Shown here: in pieces, positions 43,482-52,539 of the stretch
Layout: the number at the start of each line of letters is the position of its first letter
How positions within the stretch are numbered: position 1 is the stretch's first letter
Assembly: GCF_016618195.1 (NCBI RefSeq)
Contig: NZ_CP067099.1
Location: forward strand, 1,178,001-1,242,000
From: Providencia manganoxydans
GTDB lineage: Bacteria > Pseudomonadota > Gammaproteobacteria > Enterobacterales > Enterobacteriaceae
Length of the DNA: 64,000 nt
Reading direction: 5' to 3'
Made by a program: the position numbers and the translations under genes
The notes under the pieces: generated by a model
The model's input: the letters and a program-made list of their open reading frames with translations, nothing else
The model's database searches: none
Told to the model about the DNA's origin: nothing

Positions 43482-45113
43482 ATGTTACGCCGTGATTTCA
43501 TTAAGTTAAGTGCCCTAGCTTATGCCGCAAGTGCGCTACCTATGTGGAGCCGTATTGCGGTCGCCGCGGAAAATTTCCCAGCTCTAGCTATCCCGCCACT
43601 GATTGAGCCTGATGCACAAGGTAATATCCAATTAGCGATTAAACAAGGTGTATCCCAGTTTGTTCCGGGTAAAAAAACCACCACATGGGGATATAACGGT
43701 GATCTGCTTGGCCCTGCACTTAGTCTGAAAAATGGGCAGAACGTCAATATTAATATCGCTAACCAACTTTCTGATGAAACTACCGTGCATTGGCATGGCC
43801 TTGAAATCTCGGGTGAACAAGATGGCGGGCCACAAGCTATTATCGCTTCAGGCGCTAACCGTCAGGTAAATTTTACGGTCAATCAACCTGAAGCAACCTG
43901 CTGGTTCCATCCTCATACACATGGAAAAACAGGTTACCAAGTTGCCATGGGATTGGCTGGGTTAGTCATTATTAAAGATGATGAAAGTAATAAGCATGGT
44001 TTACCAAGTGATTGGGGAATTAATGATATCCCAGTGATCTTACAAGATAAACGCCTTAAAGATGATGGGCAGATTGATTATCAGTTAGATGTAATGAGTG
44101 CTGCTGTTGGTTGGTTTGGGGATCTCATGCTGACCAATGGGGCAGTATTTCCAAAACACGTTGCGCCTAAAGGTTGGTTACGCTTAAGACTACTTAATGG
44201 CTGTAACGCACGTAGCCTCAATATTTCTACCAGCGATGGGCGAAAAATGTATGTTGTCGCAAGTGATGGTGGGTTATTAGCAGAGCCAATAGCTGTTACT
44301 GAGCTACCTATTTTAATGGGGGAGCGCTTTGAAGTTCTGATTGATGCGAGAGATGGGCGTGCTTTTGATTTAGTCACACTACCTGTGAACCAAATGGGAA
44401 TGACGATCGCACCCTTTAACCAACCGCTACCCGTTTTGCGTATTGAAACGACGATGAGCACAGGAGAAGGAAAACTTCCTGAGCAATTGGCTACTATTTC
44501 AGCTATCCCTTCTTTAGCCGGTCTAACTCGGCGGCGTTTTCATCTGATGATGGATATGCGTTTAGATATGCAAGGAATGATGATGCTGCGTGAACGCTAC
44601 GGTGACCAAGCAATGGGCAACATGGCAGGGCACGGTGCTATGATGAACGGCCATATGATGTCAAATAGTGGAAACAGCGGCATGATGAGTCATGGTGGCA
44701 TGAATCAACGTAATATGGGAAATATGGGCGGCGGTAATCATTGTGGTATGGGTAGTGGCGAATTAAATATTCATAATGCTAATACTATCAATGGCCAAGC
44801 ATTCTCTATGACTGAAGCTGCGTTTAATGCACCAATCAATCAGCAAGAGATCTGGGTCGTTTCAGGGCGGGGCGATATGATGCTTCATCCATTCCATGTT
44901 CATGGAACACGATTCCGTATCTTAAAAGAAAACGGGCGAGCTGTTGAGCCTCATCGACAAGGTTGGAAAGATATTGTCAAAGTCGAAGGCCAAGTGAGTG
45001 AGATATTAGTTGAATTTAAACATCCTGCGACTCAACAACATCCTTATATGGCGCACTGTCATCTATTAGAACATGAAGATACAGGTATGATGATGGGCTT
45101 TACGGTCAGTTAA
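43482..45113 (+). CDS. cueO: CueO, periplasmic multicopper oxidase
   Basis: The 543-residue protein has a Tat signal ([18 protein letters not shown]). All four copper-binding motifs are present: [24 protein letters not shown] and [12 protein letters not shown] with the type-1 Met. A Met/His-rich insert lies at about residues 385-425 ([20 protein letters not shown]), as in CueO, where it binds extra Cu(I). The enzyme oxidises Cu(I) to Cu(II) in the periplasm. AAGGAAGG precedes the start. The CueR promoter and a good terminator make it a single-gene unit. Confidence 0.96.
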   Translation: MLRRDFIKLSALAYAASALPMWSRIAVAAENFPALAIPPLIEPDAQGNIQLAIKQGVSQFVPGKKTTTWGYNGDLLGPALSLKNGQNVNINIANQLSDETTVHWHGLEISGEQDGGPQAIIASGANRQVNFTVNQPEATCWFHPHTHGKTGYQVAMGLAGLVIIKDDESNKHGLPSDWGINDIPVILQDKRLKDDGQIDYQLDVMSAAVGWFGDLMLTNGAVFPKHVAPKGWLRLRLLNGCNARSLNISTSDGRKMYVVASDGGLLAEPIAVTELPILMGERFEVLIDARDGRAFDLVTLPVNQMGMTIAPFNQPLPVLRIETTMSTGEGKLPEQLATISAIPSLAGLTRRRFHLMMDMRLDMQGMMMLRERYGDQAMGNMAGHGAMMNGHMMSNSGNSGMMSHGGMNQRNMGNMGGGNHCGMGSGELNIHNANTINGQAFSMTEAAFNAPINQQEIWVVSGRGDMMLHPFHVHGTRFRILKENGRAVEPHRQGWKDIVKVEGQVSEILVEFKHPATQQHPYMAHCHLLEHEDTGMMMGFTVS

Positions 45114-45135
45114 AATTCGCCAACCAACCTTCGAT

Positions 45136-45168
45136 AAGCCATCATAAAATACCTTGATGGCTTTTTTA
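45136..45168 (+). terminator. Intrinsic terminator of cueO
   Basis: The 9-bp arms AAGCCATCA and TGATGGCTT around a ten-base loop, followed by TTTTTTATT. It begins 23 bases after the cueO stop. Confidence 0.92.
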
Positions 45169-45204
45169 TTGAAACTTTTGACTCATTTAATTTTATTCAG
45201 CATC

Positions 45205-45331
45205 TATACTCTAAATAATTCATGGTGCAGATAGACGACAAGTGAAGATAGTCGGGGAGCATAGATAAACTATGTGATTCGGCTAGCTGAACGAGGTCAA
45301 CAACGCTGCAACTTGAAGTATGACGAGTATA
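45205..45331. repeat. ERIC element copy 13 (opposite orientation)
   Basis: From TATACTCTAAATAATTCATGG to AACTTGAAGTATGACGAGTATA, the reverse sense of most copies. It is followed by a second partial end, ATACTCTAGATAATAATT. Confidence 0.9.
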
Positions 45332-45372
45332 TACTCTAGATAATAATTACAACACTCATCTGAGTCCAAAAT

Positions 45373-46677
45373 ATGCAAAATTCAAATGAAATGGCTATCA
45401 GTTCATATAGTCATAAGCGAGCTTTACTTGCAGGTTCGGTTGGTAATTTTATTGAGTGGTATGAGTTTGCTATCTATGGTTTCCTTGCCACTATTATAGC
45501 TCAAAACTTTTTTAGCTACTCAGGAGAAGAATCACAGATTACGGCGATCCTCTTAACCTATGCATCATTCGCTATCGCTTTCTTTTTTAGGCCATTGGGC
45601 GCACTGATATTTGGACGCATTGGGGATAAGTTAGGCCGTAAACCGACACTCATATTTGTGTTAGTCATGATGACGCTAGTCACCACTGCGATTGGTTTTA
45701 TACCTACTTATGCAACTATTGGCGTTGCAGCACCGATTATTATTACTTTGTTAAGGATTTTCCAAGGCTTATTTGCGGGTGGTGAATATGGTGGCGCGGT
45801 TTCATTAATGACGGAATCTGCACCAAAAGGGAAAAGAGGGCTATTTGGTGCTTGGCAATCGTTCACTGTTGCTCTAGGTCTGTTAGCTGGTGTTGGCGTA
45901 GTGTCTTTACTTTCTTTTTTAATGAGTACAGAAAGTTTACATGATTGGGGATGGCGGATCCCTTTCTGGTTAGCATTACCAATGGGGCTGTTGGCTTTAT
46001 GGTTGCGATACAACATGGAGGAAACACCAAGTTTCGTGTCTGCTCAACAAAAAGAACAATCAGAAACGAATGCGGCTAAAGTCGATATCTTCAAAGCCAT
46101 TTTCCTTGGTATTGGACGATTAATGGCTTGGTCTGCCGCAGGGTATGCCTATTTAGTGATCATGCCAACCTATCTTCAATCATCACTGCATACTGATTTT
46201 AATACCGCGTTATTAATTGCCGTTATTTCAAATGTTGGCTTTGCGGTGACTATCCTCCCTGCTGGAATGCTCAGTGATAAAATAGGGCGACGTAATATTA
46301 TGGTACTAGCCACTATTTTATTGTTAGTGTTCTCGTTACCACTTCTAAAGATATTACAAAGTGAATCATCGACTTTATTGATCAAAGCGGTGGTGGTTTT
46401 TATTGCGGGTGGGATCGTGGGCCTACTTGCAGGGCCTGGTCCTGCGATGCTAGCCGAGATGTTTCCAACCAAAGTTCGCTATACAGGACTAGGATTGGCT
46501 TACTCGTTATCTAATGCGGTATTTTCAGGCTGTGCAGGTCTTATCATTACCGGTTTGATCAAACAAACGGGTAATCTTGATATTCCAGCATGGTATGTGA
46601 TGGCGACAGCGCTGATCAGTTTATTGGCTCTGCTGACCTTGAATAAAAACGATCACCTTCGTGCTCTGGATGATTAA
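45373..46677 (+). CDS. MFS transporter of the metabolite:H+ symporter (MHS) type
   Basis: The 434-residue protein has twelve hydrophobic segments. The MHS opening GSVGNFIEWYEFAIYGFLA, the loop RPLGALIFGRIGDKLGRKPTL, the segment RIFQGLFAGGEYGGAVSLMTESAP and AEMFPTKVRYTGLGLAYSL in the second half are typical of ProP, ShiA, KgtP and relatives. These import osmoprotectants or organic acids with protons. I cannot name the substrate. In E. coli this spot between cueO and hpt holds gcd instead. Confidence 0.88.
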   Translation: MQNSNEMAISSYSHKRALLAGSVGNFIEWYEFAIYGFLATIIAQNFFSYSGEESQITAILLTYASFAIAFFFRPLGALIFGRIGDKLGRKPTLIFVLVMMTLVTTAIGFIPTYATIGVAAPIIITLLRIFQGLFAGGEYGGAVSLMTESAPKGKRGLFGAWQSFTVALGLLAGVGVVSLLSFLMSTESLHDWGWRIPFWLALPMGLLALWLRYNMEETPSFVSAQQKEQSETNAAKVDIFKAIFLGIGRLMAWSAAGYAYLVIMPTYLQSSLHTDFNTALLIAVISNVGFAVTILPAGMLSDKIGRRNIMVLATILLLVFSLPLLKILQSESSTLLIKAVVVFIAGGIVGLLAGPGPAMLAEMFPTKVRYTGLGLAYSLSNAVFSGCAGLIITGLIKQTGNLDIPAWYVMATALISLLALLTLNKNDHLRALDD

Positions 46678-46872
46678 AAAAGCGAGAACAGACATTAATT
46701 GCTAAAAAACGGCTGTTGGTAAAAATCAATCACAGCTATTTTTCGCCAATCGTGAGTTCTGGTATACTCTTCGAATTATGTTCTCATTTTTTCTTACGCA
46801 CTGTTTTTATTTAGGGTAAGCGGCTGTAGGTAATATGAGTTTTTGGTGTTAAAACAAATAGGTATTGGTAAA

Positions 46873-47409
46873 TTGAAACATACTCTTGAAGTGATGATCT
46901 CTGAAGAAGCGCTGAGCCAGCGTGTTGGTGAACTCGCAGAAAAAATCAGCGCACACTATAAAAACGTTGATGGTGAGCTGGTTTTAGTTGGCTTATTAAA
47001 AGGCTCTTTTATTTTTATGGCGGATCTGTGCCGTAAAATTGATGTTCCTCACGAAGTCGATTTCATGACCGTTTCAAGCTACGGCAATGCAATGAATTCA
47101 AGCCGCGACGTTAAAATTGTCAAAGATTTAGACGAAGACATCCGCGGTAAACATGTATTGATTGTTGAAGATATTATTGATTCAGGGAACACCTTAAACA
47201 AGGTTCGTGAAATTTTTGAATTGCGTGGACCTAAATCTGTTGCGATTTGTACATTACTGGATAAACCATCACGCCGTGAAGTTGACGTGCCCGTTGAGTG
47301 GATTGGTTACTCAATCGAAGATAAATTTGTGGTTGGTTACGGTATTGATTATGCACAGCAATATCGCCATTTACCCTATATTGGCCATGTGACTTTGATT
47401 GAAGAGTAA
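46873..47409 (+). CDS. hpt: Hpt, hypoxanthine phosphoribosyltransferase (TTG start)
   Basis: The product recycles hypoxanthine to IMP with PRPP. The PRPP-binding motif [14 protein letters not shown] and the conserved [22 protein letters not shown] and [22 protein letters not shown] are present. Alignment with E. coli Hpt (178 residues, starting MKHTVEVM) points to the TTG at 46873, giving LKHTLEVM and 178 residues. Upstream in-frame TTG (46843) and GTG (46846) would add ten or nine residues. No ATG is in frame. An AGGT-type site lies upstream. Confidence 0.93.
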   Translation: MKHTLEVMISEEALSQRVGELAEKISAHYKNVDGELVLVGLLKGSFIFMADLCRKIDVPHEVDFMTVSSYGNAMNSSRDVKIVKDLDEDIRGKHVLIVEDIIDSGNTLNKVREIFELRGPKSVAICTLLDKPSRREVDVPVEWIGYSIEDKFVVGYGIDYAQQYRHLPYIGHVTLIEE

Positions 47410-47418
47410 TAACTCGGT

Positions 47419-47449
47419 ATATACGTTATACTTCAAATTATTTTAAGTT
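47419..47449. repeat. ERIC-like remnant with both ends fused
   Basis: TATACGTTATACTTCAA runs straight into ATTATTTTAAGT, as if the middle of an ERIC had been lost. Only the ends are recognisable. Confidence 0.5.
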
Positions 47450-47471
47450 CATATCGTCATAGGTACTAAAT

Positions 47472-47508
47472 AACAAAGGGCTACTCGGATGAGTGGCCCT
47501 TTGTTTTG
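47472..47508 (+). terminator. Intrinsic terminator of hpt
   Basis: The 10-bp arms AACAAAGGGC and GCCCTTTGTT with a second inner pairing ACTC/GAGT, followed by TTTTG. It lies 63 bases past the hpt stop. Confidence 0.85.
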
Positions 47509-47527
47509 CTAAAGCATATTACTTACA

Positions 47528-47612
47528 CAATTCAAGTTGCAACTAGGCGAATAGTGCAAATGAGCATAGCCACTATATCTCAACAAAAACCGCTGCAACT
47601 CGAACTTTAATT
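47528..47612. repeat. ERIC-like remnant (shortened)
   Basis: Starts ACAATTCAAGTTGCAACT and ends CGCTGCAACTCGAACTTTAA. Only the inner parts of both ends remain. It lies just before the end of the can gene. Confidence 0.5.
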
Positions 47613-47622
47613 TGTAAAATAT

Positions 47623-48276
47623 TTATTTTTTATTTGTCAGCTTAGCAATCGCCTCACGATAGCAAAGCTCCAGTTTTTCTCGACTATCTGCGGTGGTATG
47701 TAGGTCATGTAAGCGACCATTATTGATACCGTAAACCCAGCCGTGGATCATCACTTTTTGCCCACGTTTCCATGCTGATTGCATAATGGTTGAGTGACCT
47801 AGATTGTACACCTGCTCAACCACGTTCAATTCACATAAACGGTTTAAACGCTCGCAAGGTTTCAGCTCGCCGAGCATTGAGCTGTGTCTGTACCAAATAT
47901 CACGGATGTGTAGTAGCCAGTTATTAATTAGGCCGAGTTCGGTATTATCAACCGCCGCTTCAATACCACCACAACCATAGTGACCACAGATAATAATGTG
48001 TTCAACTTGCAGGACATCAACAGCATATTGGATCACTGATAAACAGTTTAAATCTGTGTGAATAACAAGGTTTGCAACGTTGCGGTGTACGAAAAGATCG
48101 CCTGGAGCTGCATTGATTAATTTTTCAGCAGGTACTCGGCTGTCTGAACAACCTATCCATAGGAATCGTGGTTTCTGCGCTTTAGATAACTCTTTAAAAA
48201 ACTCAGGATTTTCTTCTTTTACTGAAGCTGACCAAGCTTCATTATTCGCGAACAGCTCTTCAATTTTTCTCATCAT
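47623..48276 (-). CDS. can: Can, beta-class carbonic anhydrase
   Basis: The 217-residue enzyme interconverts CO2 and bicarbonate. The zinc ligands lie in [16 protein letters not shown] (Cys, Asp) and [12 protein letters not shown] (His, Cys). [26 protein letters not shown] near the end matches E. coli Can. Two adjacent ATG codons open the frame, and the second (48273) aligns with the E. coli start. In E. coli can is essential in air. It is divergent from yadG. Confidence 0.96.
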   Translation of the reverse strand: MMRKIEELFANNEAWSASVKEENPEFFKELSKAQKPRFLWIGCSDSRVPAEKLINAAPGDLFVHRNVANLVIHTDLNCLSVIQYAVDVLQVEHIIICGHYGCGGIEAAVDNTELGLINNWLLHIRDIWYRHSSMLGELKPCERLNRLCELNVVEQVYNLGHSTIMQSAWKRGQKVMIHGWVYGINNGRLHDLHTTADSREKLELCYREAIAKLTNKK

Positions 48277-48479
48277 GACGTATAGCCTAGTTGTGTTACT
48301 TTACGTTAAAATCTTATACAGTATTTCTTAATTAATAGTTTGTTGCATTAATTATTGCATCCTATGATGCTCATTTTATTACAGGCATACCATCTTGGTA
48401 TTATTAACTATATGAATTAAATAGCATATACCCATTTACTCTTTCTGCATAACGGTGCCAGTAAAAAAATGGCATCATA

Positions 48480-48616
48480 GACTCGTCATACTTCAAGTTG
48501 CAGCGGTTTTTGTTGAGGCATAGTGGCTATGTTCACTCGCTACGCATTACATGCTTATGTATGTTCCTTGTGACTCATTGACTTGCCGCTGAGCTGCGCC
48601 TCGAATTATTTCGAGT
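48480..48616. repeat. ERIC element copy 14
   Basis: Starts GACTCGTCATACTTCAAG and ends CTCGAATTATTTCGAG. The core CATGCTTATGTATG is still visible. It lies between can and yadG in a 395-base gap that otherwise holds only their promoters. Confidence 0.85.
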
Positions 48617-48671
48617 TTAACATTATTATATTGCTACTAAACTGCCCCAAGAATAAAGGTGTTTTTTACAT

Positions 48672-49613
48672 ATGACTTACGCACTTGAGTTATCGCAATT
48701 AACCAAAACCTATTCAGGTGGCGTGAAAGCGTTGCGAGGAATTGATCTAAGCGTAGAAGATGGTGACTTTTATGCATTACTTGGCCCCAATGGCGCGGGT
48801 AAGTCCACAACGATAGGAATTATTAGTTCTCTGGTTAACAAAACCAGCGGATCAGTAAAAGTTTTTGGTTATGATTTAGACAAACAAGTGGTCCTAGCCA
48901 AACAACAGTTGGGTTTAGTCCCACAAGAATTTAACTTTAACCCATTTGAAACCGTATTACAGATAGTCCTTAATCAGGCCGGTTATTACGGTGTTTCACG
49001 TTCTGTTGCTCATCAAAGGGCACAAACGTATCTCTCTCAACTGGATTTATGGGAAAAACGTGATGAGCGCGCGCGTAATTTATCGGGTGGGATGAAACGC
49101 CGGTTAATGATTGCACGTGCTTTGATGCATGAACCTAAATTGCTCATTTTAGATGAACCAACAGCGGGTGTTGATATAGAGCTACGTCGCTCAATGTGGA
49201 GCTTTTTGAAAAAGCTGAATGCGCAAGGTACCACCATTATTTTAACCACTCACTATCTGGAAGAAGCAGAGATGCTATGTCGTAATATTGGGATCATTCA
49301 ACATGGAGAATTAGTTGAAAATACCAGTATGAAACAATTGCTGAGTCAATTGGAATCTGAAACTTTTATTTTTGACCTTGGTGCCAAAAGCCCTATCCCT
49401 GAATTGAAAGGTTATGAAACACGTTTAATTGATACCTCAACTTTGGAAGTGGATGTTAAGAGGGAACAAGGGTTAAACGGTGTATTTAGTCAGCTAAATG
49501 AGCAAGGAATTGAAATTGTCAGTATGCGTAATAAAGCTAACCGTTTAGAAGAGTTGTTCGTGAACTTAGTAAAAAGAGATAACGGTGTTGCACCTTTGGA
49601 GGAAACAAAATGA
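48672..49613 (+). CDS. yadG: YadG, ABC transporter ATP-binding protein
   Basis: The 313-residue protein has Walker A GPNGAGKST near residue 38, the signature LSGGMKRR, Walker B LLILDEPTAGVD and the switch His in LTTHYLEE. A C-terminal extension of about 90 residues is typical of ABC-2 exporters. It forms a pair with YadH through an ATGA overlap. The substrate is not known. Position between can and the fimbrial/pan genes matches E. coli. Confidence 0.94.
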   Translation: MTYALELSQLTKTYSGGVKALRGIDLSVEDGDFYALLGPNGAGKSTTIGIISSLVNKTSGSVKVFGYDLDKQVVLAKQQLGLVPQEFNFNPFETVLQIVLNQAGYYGVSRSVAHQRAQTYLSQLDLWEKRDERARNLSGGMKRRLMIARALMHEPKLLILDEPTAGVDIELRRSMWSFLKKLNAQGTTIILTTHYLEEAEMLCRNIGIIQHGELVENTSMKQLLSQLESETFIFDLGAKSPIPELKGYETRLIDTSTLEVDVKREQGLNGVFSQLNEQGIEIVSMRNKANRLEELFVNLVKRDNGVAPLEETK

Positions 49614-50380
49614 TTTCTCTGTATTGGGTTGCACTAAAAACGATTTGGATTAAAGAGATCACTCGTTTTGCTCGTATCTGGGTACAAACCTTATTACCGC
49701 CTGTCATCACTATGTCGCTCTATTTTGTCATTTTTGGCAACCTAATTGGCTCCCGAATTGGCGAGATGGGAGGTGTTGATTATATGCAATTTATAGTACC
49801 AGGCTTGATCATGATGGCAGTCATCACAAACTCTTACTCGAATGTTTGCTCTTCATTCTTTGGTTCTAAATTTCAAAAAAATATAGAAGAGCTTCTGGTC
49901 GCTCCTGTACCGACCCATGTGATTATTGCGGGTTTTGTTGGTGGTGGAGTCGCTAGGGGAATTTTAGTTGGTTTGTTGGTAACTGTTGTATCGTTATTTT
50001 TTATTCCGTTACAAGTGCATTCATGGATGATGATTGTAATCACGTTGTTACTGACGGCGATTGTTTTTTCGTTGGCGGGTTTGTTAAACGCTATTTTTGC
50101 TAAAACCTTTGATGATATTAGTATCGTACCAACCTTTGTATTAACCCCCTTGACGTATTTAGGTGGTGTATTTTACTCATTGTCATTATTGCCTCCATTT
50201 TGGCAAGCTGTATCCAAATTAAACCCAATCGTTTATATGATCAGTGGTTTTCGGTATGGTTTTTTAGGGATTGCAGATGTATCAATTGCGGTAACTCTAG
50301 GTGTATTACTTATCTTCTTGGTCGTATTTTATGCGTTAACATGGTATTTAATCGAGCAAGGTAGAGGTTTAAGAAGCTAA
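49610..50380 (+). CDS. yadH: YadH, ABC-2 type transporter permease
   Basis: The 256-residue protein has six hydrophobic segments and the ABC-2 permease signature region LTPLTYLGGVFYSLSLLPPFWQAVSKLNPIVYMISGFRYGFLG. Its start ATG overlaps the yadG stop by four bases, so the two are translated together. It should form a dimeric membrane channel driven by YadG. The exported substrate is unknown. Confidence 0.94.
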   Translation: MISLYWVALKTIWIKEITRFARIWVQTLLPPVITMSLYFVIFGNLIGSRIGEMGGVDYMQFIVPGLIMMAVITNSYSNVCSSFFGSKFQKNIEELLVAPVPTHVIIAGFVGGGVARGILVGLLVTVVSLFFIPLQVHSWMMIVITLLLTAIVFSLAGLLNAIFAKTFDDISIVPTFVLTPLTYLGGVFYSLSLLPPFWQAVSKLNPIVYMISGFRYGFLGIADVSIAVTLGVLLIFLVVFYALTWYLIEQGRGLRS

Positions 50381-50474
50381 TTTAAGTAGGTGCTTTTACT
50401 TAGTAAGCTAAGTAAGCAAATATTTAAATGATAATTTATCTGCGGTAACTATTGAAATTTACATTTAATATAGG

Positions 50475-50494
50475 GTGGCCATTTAAAATGGCCA
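50475..50494. repeat. Near-perfect palindrome downstream of yadH
   Basis: The 9-bp arms TGGCCATTT and AAATGGCCA are separated by a single base. No T run follows, so it is either a weak terminator or a protein-binding palindrome. Confidence 0.5.
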
Positions 50495-50648
50495 AAATTA
50501 AATAAAGGATAATATCTGTAATATAATTCTCTTGTGGAAAATGATATTACTACCGCGATGGAAAGATTAAATAAGAGGTGATTTTTTAGGTTATAATTAC
50601 TCTTGTAACAATATTGATGGCTTCCTAATAACAATGTAAATGTATTTT

Positions 50649-50680
50649 AAAAACCAAGGTGAAATTCACCTTGGTTTTTT
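50649..50680 (+). terminator. Intrinsic terminator in the yadH-fimbrial spacer
   Basis: The 15-bp arms AAAAACCAAGGTGAA and TTCACCTTGGTTTTT close a one-base gap and end in TTTTTT. It lies 268 bases after yadH, so it may end a long yadGH transcript or insulate the fimbrial operon. Confidence 0.85.
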
Positions 50681-51206
50681 GCTTTATATGAGTAAATCAT
50701 GATGTCTTTTTGGTCTAAATATGACTTGTTTGGTGGCGTTATCATCATTTTACTCCAAAAAAGTGTAAAAAAATAATGCAATTTATATGAGTAAAGTAAT
50801 TTGAGTTGTCTACATCAATGATGTGTAATTCATTGATAATAAAATATTTTTTGTTTTAGCTAAATGGATGATAAATTATTGATATAAGTCAATAAATTAA
50901 TTCCTTTAAAAACAATGGTTTATTTCTTTCTAAAATATGTGCCGTATATCAATAAATTCATCTTTTGAAAGATTTATATAAATACATAATTATATTCCTC
51001 AACTATACTCTTCTTACGGGTTACCTATGAGAGGGCTAATAATTTATTATTACTTTTAAAATCTCAATATCATTAGCGGGATCTGTTAGATCAATCTTTG
51101 AATAATAAATTGGCAGGCATAGTTTTGCCTAGAAATAATTTCATTGATTGAACTTAAAATAAGTAAAATTATTATTAATAACAATGAATCTTATATGGGG
51201 ATATAA
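50681..51206 (+). promoter_or_regulatory. AT-rich upstream region of the fimbrial operon
   Basis: More than 500 bases with no gene. The sequence is very AT-rich, a base composition that H-NS favours. I found no matched inverted repeats of the FimB/FimE or Dam-Lrp (GATC pair) phase-variation kind, although I cannot exclude weak ones. A GGGGAT site lies before the pilin ATG. Confidence 0.45.
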
Positions 51207-51776
51207 ATGCAAATTTTATCAACTAAAAGTATCTTAATAGCTACGATTATTTCTAGCTTTTCTTTTTCTGCATTAGCTGAAGAGCAAACAGGTACAATAT
51301 CATTTAAAGGGCTTATTTATAACGCTACATGCACTATTAATCTTAATGATTCCTACTCGCCTGACGCCGAGGTTAAAATGGGTCGTTTTGCAACCAGTGA
51401 ATTTAATGGTGAAGATGATGAAGTCGGTGGTACTGGTGGTGATGGTAAATTAAAAATAGAACTTATTGATTGTCCAGATCAAGGAACAGTGACTATTAAT
51501 TTAATGGGTAAGGCTAAACGTTATGATGACACTATTTTAGAACTAGATAATGAAGGCAGTGCTGGTGTTGCAAAAAATGTAGGTATCCGTATCTATCATG
51601 AAGATGACTTAGCAAATCCAATCGTGGTTGATGGAAGTAAAAGTCAAGATATCGATGTATCAGGAAATAGCTCTGAATGGCGTGGTACATTTATTGCTAA
51701 ATATGTAAGTACGGATGATACCGTAGAAGCTGGACAGGCGGATGCAACTTTAAATTATAAAATCACCTATAAATAA
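51207..51776 (+). CDS. Major fimbrial subunit (chaperone-usher pilin)
   Basis: The 189-residue protein has a signal peptide ending ALA-EEQ. GTISFKGLIYNATCTIN is the standard pilin N-terminal block with the first disulfide Cys, and LIDCPDQG carries the second. The donor-strand N-terminal extension and a C-terminal beta strand ending NYKITYK fit a chaperone-usher pilin. An acidic, Gly-rich loop (FNGEDDEVGGTGGDG) is unusual and may be surface exposed. It opens the four-gene fimbrial operon. Confidence 0.9.
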   Translation: MQILSTKSILIATIISSFSFSALAEEQTGTISFKGLIYNATCTINLNDSYSPDAEVKMGRFATSEFNGEDDEVGGTGGDGKLKIELIDCPDQGTVTINLMGKAKRYDDTILELDNEGSAGVAKNVGIRIYHEDDLANPIVVDGSKSQDIDVSGNSSEWRGTFIAKYVSTDDTVEAGQADATLNYKITYK

Positions 51777-51833
51777 TTTAAAAACGCAGATTATTTAATA
51801 TTAATCTGCGTTAATTTTTTGGAGCTAAATATT

Positions 51834-52514
51834 GTGTTTGCGAAAAAATTAGTATCTATTCTATTGGTAACTTTGAGCTCAATTTCAACTTGCTATGCAG
51901 GATTTGGTTTAGAAACAACCCGCGTTGTTTATCATGAGAAAGATAAAAGTGAAGGCGTTGTTGCATTTAATAGTGATAAAAATAGAAATTATTTACTTCA
52001 GTCATGGGTTGAGGACATAAAAGGGAAAGTTACTCAAGACTTTGCTGTGACACCACCATTATTAAAATTAAGAGCAGAACAAAAAAATACCATTCAGTTA
52101 ACGAAAATAGCTGAACTACCTAATGATAGAGAATCATTGTATTGGCTGAATGTGAAGTTTGTCGCACCTAGTAGTGAAGATCTAGAAAATGTTTTACGTT
52201 ATTCGATGACAAATCGAATCAAGTTAATTTATCGACCAAAAAATGTGTCGGATAAGAAACTAGCAGTATCCATTAATGAGTTGAGTTGGAGTTATACACC
52301 ATCAGGTATAAAAGTAACTAATCCAACACCTTTTTTCATCAATATTGCAACGTTAAAGATTAATAATAAAGCTATTGAGGCTCCTAGCTATTTAGAACCG
52401 TATTCTGAATCGATAATTAAACTCCCTAAAGCAATTAATGGAGATAAAAACATCACCCTAAACTATATTGATGATTTTGGTAAGGGGCTAGATGTTAATT
52501 ACTTCATAAAATAA
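51834..52514 (+). CDS. Periplasmic fimbrial chaperone (FimC/PapD type)
   Basis: A GTG at 51834 with GGAG nine bases upstream gives 226 residues and a good signal peptide (LVSILLVTLSSISTCYA). The longer frame from a TTG at 51819 overlaps that site. The PapD-type opening GFGLETTRVVYHEKDKSEGVVAFNS and the conserved RESLYWLNVKF block with the family's Arg and Tyr/Trp are present. It caps and folds pilin subunits before the usher. Confidence 0.9.
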   Translation: MFAKKLVSILLVTLSSISTCYAGFGLETTRVVYHEKDKSEGVVAFNSDKNRNYLLQSWVEDIKGKVTQDFAVTPPLLKLRAEQKNTIQLTKIAELPNDRESLYWLNVKFVAPSSEDLENVLRYSMTNRIKLIYRPKNVSDKKLAVSINELSWSYTPSGIKVTNPTPFFINIATLKINNKAIEAPSYLEPYSESIIKLPKAINGDKNITLNYIDDFGKGLDVNYFIK

Positions 52515-52539
52515 TAACCATACAAAAGAGTAAAGGGAC

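Noticed and set aside
43520..44461. Antisense open frames within cueO
   Set aside because: They show no recognisable protein features and arise from codon bias of cueO.
50681..51206. Phase-variable invertible promoter for the fimbrial operon
   Set aside because: No pair of matched inverted repeats and no FimB/FimE-type recombinase is present.
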